Assembly (NCBI RefSeq): GCF_013141865.1
Contig: NZ_RCST01000001.1
Coordinates: 868,001 to 932,000 of the forward strand
DNA from: Methylomonas sp. ZR1
GTDB taxonomy: Bacteria > Pseudomonadota > Gammaproteobacteria > Methylococcales > Methylomonadaceae
Direction of reading: 5' to 3'
Length of the DNA: 64,000 nucleotides
The position numbers and the translations under genes were made by a program. The notes under the pieces are model-generated. The model was not told where the DNA came from. It ran no database searches and saw nothing but the letters and a program-made list of their open reading frames with translations. Below, piece after piece: positions 56,800 through 64,000 of this stretch (the first letter of the stretch is position 1; every line of letters begins with the position of its first letter).

Positions 56800-57734
56800 G
56801 CTTTCAGCATATCGAAGACGCCGCCCGCACTGCGCTGGCCGATTATGGGCTGTTACCGCCTAAGTATTTCAAGCGCGACACCTTCCAAGTGGTTGATGTC
56901 GAAGATGGTAGACCCGGAAACGGTGCGGGCAGGATTAAGATTTTTATTGACGGTAAAGGTGGTGTCGTCCAAAACTGGAAGACCGGCGAAAAGGGTTCAT
57001 TCTTTTTGAATGCTGAAGGTCAAGCCACCGCACTATCCGAAGCCGAGCGCCAACGGATCGAGTGCGAGCGCAAGCGCCGCCAAGCCGAGGAATTAGCTCG
57101 TATGGATCGTGCAGCCAAACGGGCTTTGGCCACCTGGACGGCAGCCGAACCCGCGCCGTTAGATCATCCTTACTTGCTGGAAAAGCAAATCAAGCCCCAT
57201 GCTGCCCGCGTTGGCACCTGGAAGCGCACCGTTACCGACGACGCCGGCACTAAGCAAACGGTATCGATTGCGAATAGCTTGCTGATACCGTTATTCGACC
57301 ACACCGGCGCCCTCCGCAGCCTGCAAGCGATTTTTCCCGATAAGCATCCATTGTTCACGCGCAATAAAGACTTTTTGCCAGGCGGTGGTCTGGCTGGGCT
57401 GTTCTGGTGGATCGGGGCGAAAACCGACGTCGTGCTGATTTGCGAAGGCTTTGCCACTGCGGCCACGCTGTATGAGAAAACCCGTATCAAGACTTATCTG
57501 GCGTTCACGGCAAACAATCTGTTGGCGGTTGGGCGAATCGTGCGTGAGAAGTTGCCGAACGCCACGATTGTGTTTGCTGCCGACAACGACACCGAAACCG
57601 CCGGCAATCCAGGACTGAGCAAGGCCAACGAGGCCGCCGCAGCGGTGGGCGGTTCGGTCATCGTGCCACCGATACCGGACGCGGATTTCAACGACTATCA
57701 AATTTTTTTGAACGGTGGCAGCCATGTCGGATAA
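56796..57734 (+). CDS. Toprim-domain primase-like protein
   Basis: 312 residues from MSFQHIEDAARTALADYGLL (ATGA overlap). The N-terminal part (GKGGVVQNWKTGEKG) resembles plasmid and phage primase-like proteins. The C-terminal Toprim domain has the catalytic Glu in VLICEGFATAATL and the D-x-D of FAADNDTET. No CHC2 zinc finger is seen. With the DUF927 protein it probably forms the replication module of the element, similar in logic to the P4 alpha primase-helicase but split into two genes. Confidence 0.82.
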   Translation: MSFQHIEDAARTALADYGLLPPKYFKRDTFQVVDVEDGRPGNGAGRIKIFIDGKGGVVQNWKTGEKGSFFLNAEGQATALSEAERQRIECERKRRQAEELARMDRAAKRALATWTAAEPAPLDHPYLLEKQIKPHAARVGTWKRTVTDDAGTKQTVSIANSLLIPLFDHTGALRSLQAIFPDKHPLFTRNKDFLPGGGLAGLFWWIGAKTDVVLICEGFATAATLYEKTRIKTYLAFTANNLLAVGRIVREKLPNATIVFAADNDTETAGNPGLSKANEAAAAVGGSVIVPPIPDADFNDYQIFLNGGSHVG

Positions 57735-59724
57735 GCCCAAAACCCCGCCGATTCTGGAAGTTGTTAACGGTGCGAAGAAGCCGCCAACCGCCAAGAAAGC
57801 CGGCACCCAAAAGCCAACCGGCAACGGTGGCGGAGGTAGTGGTGGTGGACGCTCAACCCCGCCGGAAAAGTTCGGCGAGTACCTGATAAAAAATGGCGCG
57901 TTTCATCAATCCCGCGCCGTTAAGGCCGGGCCGGATGGGTCCGGCTTTGTGGAGTTTCCGCTGTGCGATTTTGTCTGCTCAATCAAGGAGGAAGTGACCG
58001 CCGAAGACGGTTTAAACGATGCGGCCTTTCTGCGAATCGAAGGCCGGCGCGGTGATGGTTTGCCGCTGCCGGCGGTCGATGTACCGGCCAAGTCGTTCTT
58101 TTCATCGCAAGCCTGCTGGCCTAACGAGGCTTGGGGTTCTCGGGTGTTCGTTTATCCCGGCACGGCCAAACGCGACAACCTCCGCGCCGCCGTGCATCAA
58201 TTCAGCCGCTTGTCGGGCGATATACCGCGCAGGGTGGTCTATCGCTTCACCGGTTGGAAAAAGATAGACGGCGCCTGGCACTACTTGACCGGATCAGGGG
58301 CTATGACTGCCGCCGGACTGATCGATGGCGTTCAAGTCGATTTAGGTCCGGGCAACATGGGCCGCTATGCGCTGCCGACAGCGTTGGCCGGCGATGACTT
58401 GAAACAGGCGGTTGCCGATGCCATGCTGTTGTTGGACGTGGCACCCAGCCGGCCGCATATCGGCGCGGCCTTGTTGGCAGCGGTGGCGCGGGCGCCGCTG
58501 GGCGAGTGCCAGCAAACCGATTTTGCCGTCTGGTTGCATGGTTTGACTGGTTCTCGTAAGTCCGCCCTGGCCGCCATCGCTCAAGCCTTTTATGGCGATT
58601 TCACCGCCCGCAGCTTTCCGGCGAACTGGTCCGATAGTGCGAATGATGCCGAGGCCAAAAGCCATCAGAGCAAAGACGGCGTGTTTTGTATTGACGACTT
58701 CCGCCCTTCGGTTAACCGTGTCGAAGCCGAGAAGCAGCACGCGATGGCCGAGCGGATTATTCGCGGTACAGGCAACGGGGCCGGACGGGGTCGCCGCACG
58801 GCCAATATGCAGGCGCAAGCCGCGCCGTTCAATCGATCAATGATGATCGTAACCGCCGAGGATTTACCCCGTGGGCAATCGTTATTAGGGCGATTGTTGA
58901 TACTGGAATTAGGCCGCGCCGACGTTGATAACCCCACGCTCAGCAAACTACAGCACGCCGCTCAGGCTGGACGATTTCCAGGGCTGATGTCTGCCTATCT
59001 GCAATGGCTGGCACCGCGCATGGATCGATTGAAAGCCGAATTTCCTAAGGTGGTGGAACAGCTACGCAACGCCGCGATTCGCGACGGCTTCGCCAGCAGT
59101 CACCCGCGAGCACCGGAGATTTACAGCAACCTGCTAGGCGGTGCTGAAACCTTTATGGAGTTTCTGGAAGACGCCGGCACCCTGACCAGCGAACAGGCCA
59201 ACGTGGTGTTGGCCGAGCTTGAGAACTGCTTAAAGCAGGCATTCAGCGAACAGGGCGCATACCAAACCGAACAAGATGAAGTCGAGCGATTCTTGCAATT
59301 GTTACGGGCCGCGTTCAGCTCAGGCAATGGTCACATTGCCACCGTTATCAAGCAGGGGCCGCCCGTTACCCGGCCATTTAGCTGGGGTTGGCGCAGTTCC
59401 GGCAAGGATTTGAACGGCGATGACATGTATAAGCCGATGGGCGATTGTTGCGGCTGGTATGCCGAACCCAGGGATGCACAGCCCGCCGAGGTATGGATGG
59501 AGCCTAACACCGCCTTCAAGATCGTCCAAGAGTTCGCCCGCCATCAAGGCGACAGCTTTCTGATTTCTGCCGGTTCTCTATGGCGTCGGATGGCTGAGCG
59601 GGGCTTGTTGTTAAAGATGGAGCACGACGGCGGCGGTAAGCCACGCCCAACCATCAAGCGCACTATTGCGGGCCGGTCGGTGCGTGTGCTGGTTCTGGAT
59701 GCCGGCCTTGTTGAATCCGGTTAA
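57724..59724 (+). CDS. DUF927-type helicase-like protein
   Basis: 666 residues from ATG 57724. A Gly/Ser-rich linker (GNGGGGSGGGRSTPPEK) precedes a DUF927 region: SSQACWPNEAWGSRVFVYPG; YRFTGWKKIDGAWHYLTGSGAM; and the P-loop WLHGLTGSRKSALAAIAQAFYGDF, with acidic Walker B-like DGVFCIDDFRP. Family members occur in mobile elements and act as replicative helicases or primase partners. It overlaps the Toprim gene by 11 nt. 90 nt separate it from the tail-gene homologue. Confidence 0.85.
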   Translation: MSDKPKTPPILEVVNGAKKPPTAKKAGTQKPTGNGGGGSGGGRSTPPEKFGEYLIKNGAFHQSRAVKAGPDGSGFVEFPLCDFVCSIKEEVTAEDGLNDAAFLRIEGRRGDGLPLPAVDVPAKSFFSSQACWPNEAWGSRVFVYPGTAKRDNLRAAVHQFSRLSGDIPRRVVYRFTGWKKIDGAWHYLTGSGAMTAAGLIDGVQVDLGPGNMGRYALPTALAGDDLKQAVADAMLLLDVAPSRPHIGAALLAAVARAPLGECQQTDFAVWLHGLTGSRKSALAAIAQAFYGDFTARSFPANWSDSANDAEAKSHQSKDGVFCIDDFRPSVNRVEAEKQHAMAERIIRGTGNGAGRGRRTANMQAQAAPFNRSMMIVTAEDLPRGQSLLGRLLILELGRADVDNPTLSKLQHAAQAGRFPGLMSAYLQWLAPRMDRLKAEFPKVVEQLRNAAIRDGFASSHPRAPEIYSNLLGGAETFMEFLEDAGTLTSEQANVVLAELENCLKQAFSEQGAYQTEQDEVERFLQLLRAAFSSGNGHIATVIKQGPPVTRPFSWGWRSSGKDLNGDDMYKPMGDCCGWYAEPRDAQPAEVWMEPNTAFKIVQEFARHQGDSFLISAGSLWRRMAERGLLLKMEHDGGGKPRPTIKRTIAGRSVRVLVLDAGLVESG

Positions 59725-59813
59725 GCCCCTTCCGCCAAACGTGGAAGGTTTAGCCAAATTTTAAAATTGATATTCGCCGATGATTTCGGCATTAACCGTG
59801 AAGGAGAATTCAC

Positions 59814-60413
59814 ATGAAGACAGTAAGACTTGTTGGAGATTTGGAAAAATACAAACCCGTCTGGACGCTGGACGTTAAAACCCCGGCTGAAGCGTTGCGG
59901 GCGATAGGTGTACAGCGCGATGGATTTTTAGCTGAGTGCGACGCCGGGCATTATGTGGCGGTGCTGATTGATCTAAAAGACCAGGATCGCTCCAGACTCG
60001 TGACGGGTGATAATGCGTTCGACCCGTGGTCAGACGAGGAGCTTTGGGTTATGCCTACCGCGAGAGGTGAATATGGCTTTGATGCTGCGATATGGGCTGG
60101 AGTCGCGACGGCATTAACCGAAGCGGGTGTAGCTGCTGGGGCGGCCGTCGCGGCCGCTGAGATTGCGGTTGCGTTGGCTAACATAGCTATATCGATAGCG
60201 TTGTCTTCCATCGCCAGCCTGATTACCAGCAAAAAGAAAAACACGCCAGCAACTCAGCAAGAGCGCCCGGAAAACAAGCCTTCATTCATCGCCGATGGCG
60301 CGGTCAATCTTACGGCTGCCGGCCATCCACATCCCATTTTATTTGGAGAAGTGCCGGATTGCGGCTGCATGATTCTATCGTCTGATTACTGGGTAGAGGA
60401 TATCCCCGTATAA
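59814..60413 (+). CDS. Orphan lambda-like tail assembly protein I
   Basis: 199 residues, AAGGAG 9 nt before the ATG. The layout follows lambda tail protein I: N-terminal ubiquitin-like part (VRLVGDLEKYKPVWTLDVKTPAEALRAI), an Ala-rich hydrophobic centre (about 100-142, two candidate helices) and a C-terminal motif NLTAAGHPHPILFGEVPDCGCMILS matching the family's GNVLPVLYGEMRVGSRVVS. In lambda-type phages it sits among tail genes K-I-J. Here no other tail gene is nearby, so it is an orphan in a satellite-like island. Confidence 0.75.
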   Translation: MKTVRLVGDLEKYKPVWTLDVKTPAEALRAIGVQRDGFLAECDAGHYVAVLIDLKDQDRSRLVTGDNAFDPWSDEELWVMPTARGEYGFDAAIWAGVATALTEAGVAAGAAVAAAEIAVALANIAISIALSSIASLITSKKKNTPATQQERPENKPSFIADGAVNLTAAGHPHPILFGEVPDCGCMILSSDYWVEDIPV

Positions 60414-61017
60414 GTAAGCCGCCCTTTCATATGTTCCCCGCTCCCCATTATTGGTGCGCCATAGGGTAGCGGGCCTGCGGTCGGCTGATTATTTAGCCGG
60501 TGCCGTTGCTGAAAAAAATATAAGGGTATGTATAAAAAATCTGGGGAATCTGGGGAGATAAGTCTGTAAGCCTTGATACATAAGGCTTTCAAGCTCCCCA
60601 GATTTTTAAAATGGTTGGGGAGATTCCCCAAAAATCTGGGGAGCGTCCAACCCTGGCAAGCTGGACAAATCGACATGGCCGGATCGGAAACCGCGTCAAT
60701 TTCACCCGATAAGCGCCATCTCCCCAAATAAATCTGGGGAGATTCCCCAGATTTTTAGAGGGGTTGGGGAGCTTGAAAGCCGCGTCGCGCGTGGCTTGGC
60801 GGGCTATCTCCCCAGATTCCCCAGATTTTTTGTATAGGGTATAGAAGGAATATTTTTTTAGTGCCCGCCGTCGTTGGATGCATGGCCGGGCGGAAGCCGC
60901 CCAATTTATGCGCAGTCATGCCCCCCAGGGGCGGGTCAAAAGTCTAGGGGTTTGCTGTCCCTTTGCGTCGCCCTAGCTAAATTTTCGCTGGGGGGATTTT
61001 ATAAATAGAAAAAGCCC
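60414..61017. other. Noncoding region with nested palindromes and cos-like motif
   Basis: No gene. It contains the palindromic block at 60534-60831 and a GC-rich motif at 60918-60950 (CCCCCCAGGGGCGGG, then TCAAAAGTCTAGGGG). From memory of prophage genomes, such a motif is often found next to terminase genes and may be part of a cos-type packaging site. That identification is tentative. Confidence 0.5.
60534..60831. repeat. Nested palindromic array of eight TCTGGGGA sites, candidate replication origin
   Basis: The outer arms 60534-60559 and 60806-60831 are perfect 26-nt inverted complements. Inner arms 60584-60599 and 60766-60781 are perfect 16-nt complements. Two direct GGGGAGATTCCCC palindromes lie at 60617-60629 and 60736-60748. 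TCTGGGGA occurs at 60540, 60549, 60635 and 60733, and its complement at 60595, 60744, 60809 and 60818. It lies downstream of the primase and helicase genes, so an iteron-type origin is a reasonable guess. Confidence 0.7.
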
Positions 61018-61137
61018 ATGTGGATAAAGCAAGCCAAGGCCTTGGACTTACTCACACCCCTACCAGCTACCCCACCAAAGACCGCCGCCACCCCTATGGC
61101 GTCAATCATCGGGGCTGGGGGGAGAAGAAAGCCTTAG
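61018..61137 (+). CDS. Possible 39-residue peptide
   Basis: ATG 61018 opens MWIKQAKALDLLTPLPATPP... and ends at TAG 61137, after AAAAAG rather than a good ribosome site. An overlapping frame (61020-61208) is also open. Neither is recognisable; the region may be noncoding. Confidence 0.2.
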   Translation: MWIKQAKALDLLTPLPATPPKTAATPMASIIGAGGRRKP

Positions 61138-61293
61138 CTGTTGCCACCCGTAGCACTGGCCACCCGCATGGCGGCACCATTGCGGGCACGGGGGAGGAAA
61201 AGCATTGACACCACCGCCGAATCCGGATCAGAATGTAGTCGTCAGTCCGCAGACTGGCCGGGCGTAGGAAACCCGTTTGAATAGGCGACAATC

Positions 61294-61317
61294 GCCACCT
61301 TAGCCAGTGGCTTTTTT
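61294..61317 (+). terminator. Intrinsic terminator within island 1
   Basis: GCCAC, 8-nt loop, GTGGC, then T6. It ends the region after the cos-like motif and lies just before a short Ash-like frame, so it could also be the end of a small regulatory RNA. Confidence 0.6.
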
Positions 61318-61446
61318 ATGCCCGTTGTTCGGCGCGGCCTTGCCGTGTCTGTTGCTATGGCGGGCTTGTTTGGGCAGCCTTTACGGGCTGGCCGCTCCTA
61401 TTCGCGGTATTTCCTACCCCACTCAAGCCCGTCGCCCATGCCGTAG
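61318..61446 (+). CDS. Possible Ash-like short frame
   Basis: 42 residues, MPVVRRGLAVSVAMAGLFGQPLR..., with the AGLFGQP pattern reminiscent of the phage Ash family found in P4-like elements. The frame continues upstream through the terminator to a TAG at 61282. No ribosome binding site is seen. A weak call. Confidence 0.25.
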   Translation: MPVVRRGLAVSVAMAGLFGQPLRAGRSYSRYFLPHSSPSPMP

Positions 61447-61491
61447 GAAGCAAGGCGGCGGTTAACTCGTTTATGAATAGGAGAAGCTACC

Positions 61492-61716
61492 ATGCCTAGC
61501 GCATCAAATCCCGCTCGAATCGAGCAACAACAATCCTTTACCCAACCCTTACACCAGGCCTTTGCTAATCTGGCGTTTAGCTACGGCATGACCATCAAGG
61601 AAGCCGAACGCGGCGAGCTGACCGGCTCCGCAGTGGTCGGCCTGCAATGCGACTGCGAAGAGCTGTTGGCGCTGTCGGTATCGCTACGCGGCCAATTGAT
61701 GAAGGTGCAACCATGA
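61492..61716 (+). CDS. Small hypothetical protein of the radC operon
   Basis: 74 residues. AGGAG 9 nt before the ATG. A helical acidic protein ([26 protein letters not shown]...[17 protein letters not shown]). Its stop overlaps the radC ATG by 4 nt. Not recognised. Confidence 0.6.
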   Translation: MPSASNPARIEQQQSFTQPLHQAFANLAFSYGMTIKEAERGELTGSAVVGLQCDCEELLALSVSLRGQLMKVQP

Positions 61717-62237
61717 GCGCCACAACCAGCAACACCACACCTATCAAACTACCTTACTTTGTCGCGGATCAGCGCGGCAGGTATCGCGCTAGCCGAGCAT
61801 TGACCGAAGAGCAAATCATCAAGGCGGCTACCCTGCTGCTGAATCAACGGGTAGAGCGCGGCTCGCAGCTGACTAGCCCCGATATAACCCGAGCCTATCT
61901 TAAAACCCAACTGCGTAAACGTGAGCATGAGGTGTTCGTCTGTTTGTTCCTTGACAACCAGCACCACGTTATTGAATATGAAGAACTATTCCGGGGCACG
62001 ATTGCCGGCGCCAGCGTTTACCCGCGCGAAGTAGTCAAGCGCTGTCTGCAGCTGAATGCAGCGGCGGTCATATTCGCCCATAACCACCCGAGCGGTACAA
62101 ACGAACCTAGCCAAGCAGATCGGCAAATAACCGATAAGTTGAAAGCGGCGCTAGGGATGATAGATGTTCGGGTTCTGGATCATTTCATCGTTGGCGACGG
62201 TGAACCCTATTCTTTTGCCGAACATAGGATGATTTAA
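61713..62237 (+). CDS. radC: RadC/JAB-domain protein of a mobile element
   Basis: 174 residues from [15 protein letters not shown] (ATGA overlap). The C-terminal JAB/MPN domain has the metal motif [18 protein letters not shown] and the upstream Glu in [23 protein letters not shown]. The N-terminal helix-hairpin-helix of chromosomal RadC is replaced by a short element-type domain. Such RadC-like genes are common in genomic islands; the role is unknown, perhaps in DNA processing or anti-restriction. Confidence 0.92.
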   Translation: MSATTSNTTPIKLPYFVADQRGRYRASRALTEEQIIKAATLLLNQRVERGSQLTSPDITRAYLKTQLRKREHEVFVCLFLDNQHHVIEYEELFRGTIAGASVYPREVVKRCLQLNAAAVIFAHNHPSGTNEPSQADRQITDKLKAALGMIDVRVLDHFIVGDGEPYSFAEHRMI

Positions 62238-62270
62238 CTTGAATTATCTAACATAGCCCAGGCGGATCAA

Positions 62271-62477
62271 ATGACAACCAGCTTGATACAAGAAGAGGAA
62301 TTGATGGAATGGAGCGGATTTAAGCGCCGCACAGCCTTGGTCAACTGGTTGCGACAGTGTGGTATTCCTTATCTACTTGGCAATCACGGGCGTGTTTGTG
62401 TTACTGCGGAATCGGTCAATCTGCCGCTATTGCATATTCAACGGGTTTTAGCCGACAGTAGCGACGACATTTTTTGA
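62271..62477 (+). CDS. DUF4224-like small protein
   Basis: 68 residues. EEELMEWSGFKRRTALVNWLRQCGIPYLLGNHGRVCVT follows the DUF4224 pattern of phage and island proteins thought to act as excisionase-like DNA-binding factors. It is 33 nt downstream of radC. Excision control of the island would fit. Confidence 0.78.
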   Translation: MTTSLIQEEELMEWSGFKRRTALVNWLRQCGIPYLLGNHGRVCVTAESVNLPLLHIQRVLADSSDDIF

Positions 62478-62521
62478 AGCCGCATGGATCGCGGCTTATG
62501 TTGGCTGGATCGGTCGAAAAC

Positions 62522-62842
62522 TCAGGCGGCAATCAGCTTGTAAAGCGTTGGCCGGCTAATGCCGTATTCCTTCGCCAGTTTGCTTTTATCGTCGCCCTGT
62601 TCAACCCGTGCTTTGATTTCGGCGGTTTGTTCCGCTGTCAGCTTGGCCGGTGCGCCTAGCTTTTTGCCTTGGGCTTTGGCCGCTTCGATGCCTTCCCGTT
62701 GGCGTTCCTTAATCGATATTGTTCGAATGTGCCGTCTGGTTAAAACGAACTGATAGCGCCCGCGCGAGCTATCGGCTATTCTTTTGGGACATACTTGCCC
62801 TAATTGATGCATAATCAGTATATCGGTTGATATAGAAAACAA
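62522..62842 (-). pseudogene. Serine resolvase C-terminal remnant
   Basis: 106 codons. Residues 45-106 (KERQREGIEAAKAQGKKLGA; TAEQTAEIKARVEQGDDKSKLAKEYGISRPTLYKLIAA) match the end of the long helix and the Hin-type helix-turn-helix of Tn3-type resolvases. The catalytic N-terminal domain with the active Ser is absent; the first 44 residues are not resolvase-like. Either a decayed recombinase or a reused DNA-binding fragment. Opposite in strand to its neighbours. Confidence 0.7.
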
Positions 62843-62887
62843 CCGGCAACATACCAGTAATGGTTTTTTAAAAGTTAAGAGTAATTT

Positions 62888-63097
62888 ATGGCAGCATTAG
62901 TACAAGGCAAAGTTAAGTGGTTCAACGATGACAAGGGCTTCGGCTTCATTGAACAAGATGGTGGCAAAGATGTGTTTGTTCACTTTAGCGTCATTCAAGG
63001 TAGCGGCCGCAAAACCCTGAGAGAAGGCCAGAGCGTAACGATGGAAGTGACCGCCGGAGCGAAAGGCCCTCAAGCGGAAAACGTCACCCCTTTATAG
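62888..63097 (+). CDS. Cold-shock domain protein
   Basis: 69 residues with RNP1 KGFGFIEQ and RNP2 [21 protein letters not shown] and the ending AENVTPL are typical of CspA-family nucleic acid chaperones. It lies just inside the right end of island 1, an odd place for a housekeeping gene; it may be cargo, or a gene trapped between the tandem elements. Confidence 0.95.
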   Translation: MAALVQGKVKWFNDDKGFGFIEQDGGKDVFVHFSVIQGSGRKTLREGQSVTMEVTAGAKGPQAENVTPL

Positions 63098-63409
63098 TCG
63101 TCATGCGGTGATTGGATTTTGGTAGGCAAAACTCGAAGGAGTGACACGAATAGTGATACGTGCGCAATGTTATATAAATAATTTTTTATAAAACAATGCC
63201 TTGTATTTCATATCGGTTCCGACCCTCGTACCATTGATTAGTGCAATCAAATGCAAAGAGAAGTACAAACCCGCAAGCCGACTGGCTTAGCGGGTTTTTT
63301 ATTGTGCAAAGAAATGCAGCAAGATGCAGGGGCATGCAATCAAAAGTGTGTCCTTCATTGTGTCCTTTCCTATAATGTCTGTTACCGAGGACACAATTGA
63401 GGACACACT
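63098..63409. other. Right attachment region of island 1 and left end of island 2
   Basis: The arm-like block AGTGACACGAATAGTGATAC lies at 63140-63159. A degenerate copy of the tRNA-Leu 3' end is at 63214-63233 (TTCCGACCCTC-GTACCA, one base deleted against the tRNA). It is followed by a terminator at 63269-63300 homologous to that after the tRNA, then AAATGCA-type repeats. The promoter of the second integrase follows. Confidence 0.75.
63346..63408. promoter_or_regulatory. Palindromic operator around the second integrase promoter
   Basis: The arms 63346-63367 and 63387-63408 are near-perfect 22-nt complements, each with two GTGTCCT/AGGACAC units. A perfect TATAAT (63371-63376) lies in the loop. 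A protein bound to the arms would cover the promoter, suggesting autoregulation of the integrase. Confidence 0.65.
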
Positions 63410-64000
63410 ATGGCACTCCAACTCAATAAAGACACGGTCTACAGAGCGGCAAAGGCGCGCGATAAAGAATACTTTATCAACGATGGCGGCGGACTCTATC
63501 TCGTCGTCGGGAAAAACGGCACCAAGATATGGAAATTCATTTTCTCGTTTGAAGGGAAGCGGAAAAAACTCTCATTTGGCGTGTATCCGGATACCACCTT
63601 GGAAAACGCCAGGCGCAAAGCTGATGAGGCTAGAAACAGCCTTGCCAACGGCATCGATCCCAGCGAAATCAGAAAGCAAGCCCGGGCAGAAATTACCCAA
63701 GCCGTCGAAAATCAAAATCGAGTAAACGCCGGACTACCCATCGTCAACAGTTTCGAAGACATCGCCAGGCAATGGATGGATTCGACGTCACATACAGTGC
63801 GCGATGTAACCAACCAAAAGAAAGTTCGCCGATTCGAACTCTACGTGTTTCCGGAAATCGGTCAAAAGCCCATAGGCGAAGTGAAATCGCCCGACATATT
63901 TGCTGTTGTCCGCCCACTCATCATCAAAAAGCAACTGGAAACCGCCCACCGCGTGCGTGCGGACATTAGCGCGGCTTTTGCCTATGCCATCGCTCACGGC
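63410..64000 (+). CDS. int: Tyrosine integrase, P4 type (island 2), truncated by the window end
   Basis: 197 codons are visible from ATG 63410, with no stop before the window ends. MALQLNKDTVYRAAKARDKEYFINDGG, LSFGVYPDTTLENARRKADEAR and VVRPLIIKKQLETAHRVRADI align closely with the first integrase, so the two elements share a recombinase lineage and a tRNA-Leu target. The catalytic domain lies beyond the window. Confidence 0.93.
   Translation, partial: MALQLNKDTVYRAAKARDKEYFINDGGGLYLVVGKNGTKIWKFIFSFEGKRKKLSFGVYPDTTLENARRKADEARNSLANGIDPSEIRKQARAEITQAVENQNRVNAGLPIVNSFEDIARQWMDSTSHTVRDVTNQKKVRRFELYVFPEIGQKPIGEVKSPDIFAVVRPLIIKKQLETAHRVRADISAAFAYAIAHG

Noticed and set aside
60386..60727. 113-codon leftward frame in the palindromic array
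   Set aside because: It is built from the TCTGGGGA repeats and partly overlaps the tail gene end; no start signal.
60534..60831. CRISPR array
   Set aside because: The repeats are short, unevenly spaced and in both orientations, and no cas gene is present.
61020..61208. 62-codon GTG-start frame in the island
   Set aside because: Low-complexity Gly/His-rich translation with no ribosome binding site; it overlaps another weak frame, and neither is convincing.
63324..63725. 133-codon frame at the second integrase
   Set aside because: It is a shadow of the integrase reading frame that starts at 63410 and continues past the window end.

Overview
The window reads as a chromosomal segment of a gammaproteobacterium, most likely a type I methanotroph of the Methylomonas/Methylococcaceae kind. 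This is an inference from gene content: formate-tetrahydrofolate ligase, PEP carboxylase and ribose-5-phosphate isomerase lie beside gammaproteobacterial housekeeping genes (greB, slyD, glnS, rpoH, ilvA, dtd). No methane monooxygenase gene is in the window, so the genus is not proven.

Layout. 0.4-4.6 kb: a CBS protein, a Cys/His-repeat lipoprotein and a tightly overlapping greB-small membrane protein-gamma-glutamylcyclotransferase-dtd operon, then slyD. 4.6-10.3 kb: a type I secretion-like operon (outer membrane lipoprotein, HlyD adaptor, ABC protein, small membrane protein) whose ABC protein keeps Walker A but has lost the other catalytic motifs. 10.4-18.2 kb: ppc, a NhaR-like regulator, and a GH3 beta-glucosidase with a sugar MFS transporter. 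18.2-30.1 kb: a full chemotaxis locus. cheR-cheD-cheB run leftwards; mcp-cheY-STAS-cheA-mcp-cheW run rightwards; a hemerythrin and a nitrate/nitrite-domain receptor follow. 30.2-34.5 kb: fhs, rpiA, ilvA. 35.1-49.1 kb: a type II secretion/type IV pilus-like assembly system (Gly-rich secretin, Sel1 lipoprotein, three prepilins, a PglL-type O-oligosaccharyltransferase, GspL/PilMN-, PilO-, GspE-, GspF- and PilP-like proteins), interspersed with palindromic repeats. 49.1-53.6 kb: a NarL-type regulator, fructosamine kinase-like protein, glnS, and rpoH preceded by a CIRCE operator.

53.66-64.0 kb: tRNA-Leu(CAA) is the attachment site for two tandem integrative elements. The first (about 53.74-63.23 kb) carries a P4-type integrase, an unknown cargo gene, an AlpA-like regulator, a Toprim primase-like protein, a DUF927 helicase-like protein, an orphan lambda-type tail assembly protein I, a 300-bp nested palindromic region built from eight copies of TCTGGGGA or its complement, a cos-like GC-rich motif, RadC, a DUF4224 protein, a resolvase remnant and a cold-shock protein. 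It ends in a degenerate copy of the tRNA 3' end. The integrase of a second, related element follows and runs off the window. I read the first element as a phage-satellite-like island with its own replication module. It is the part of the window most likely to be undescribed.
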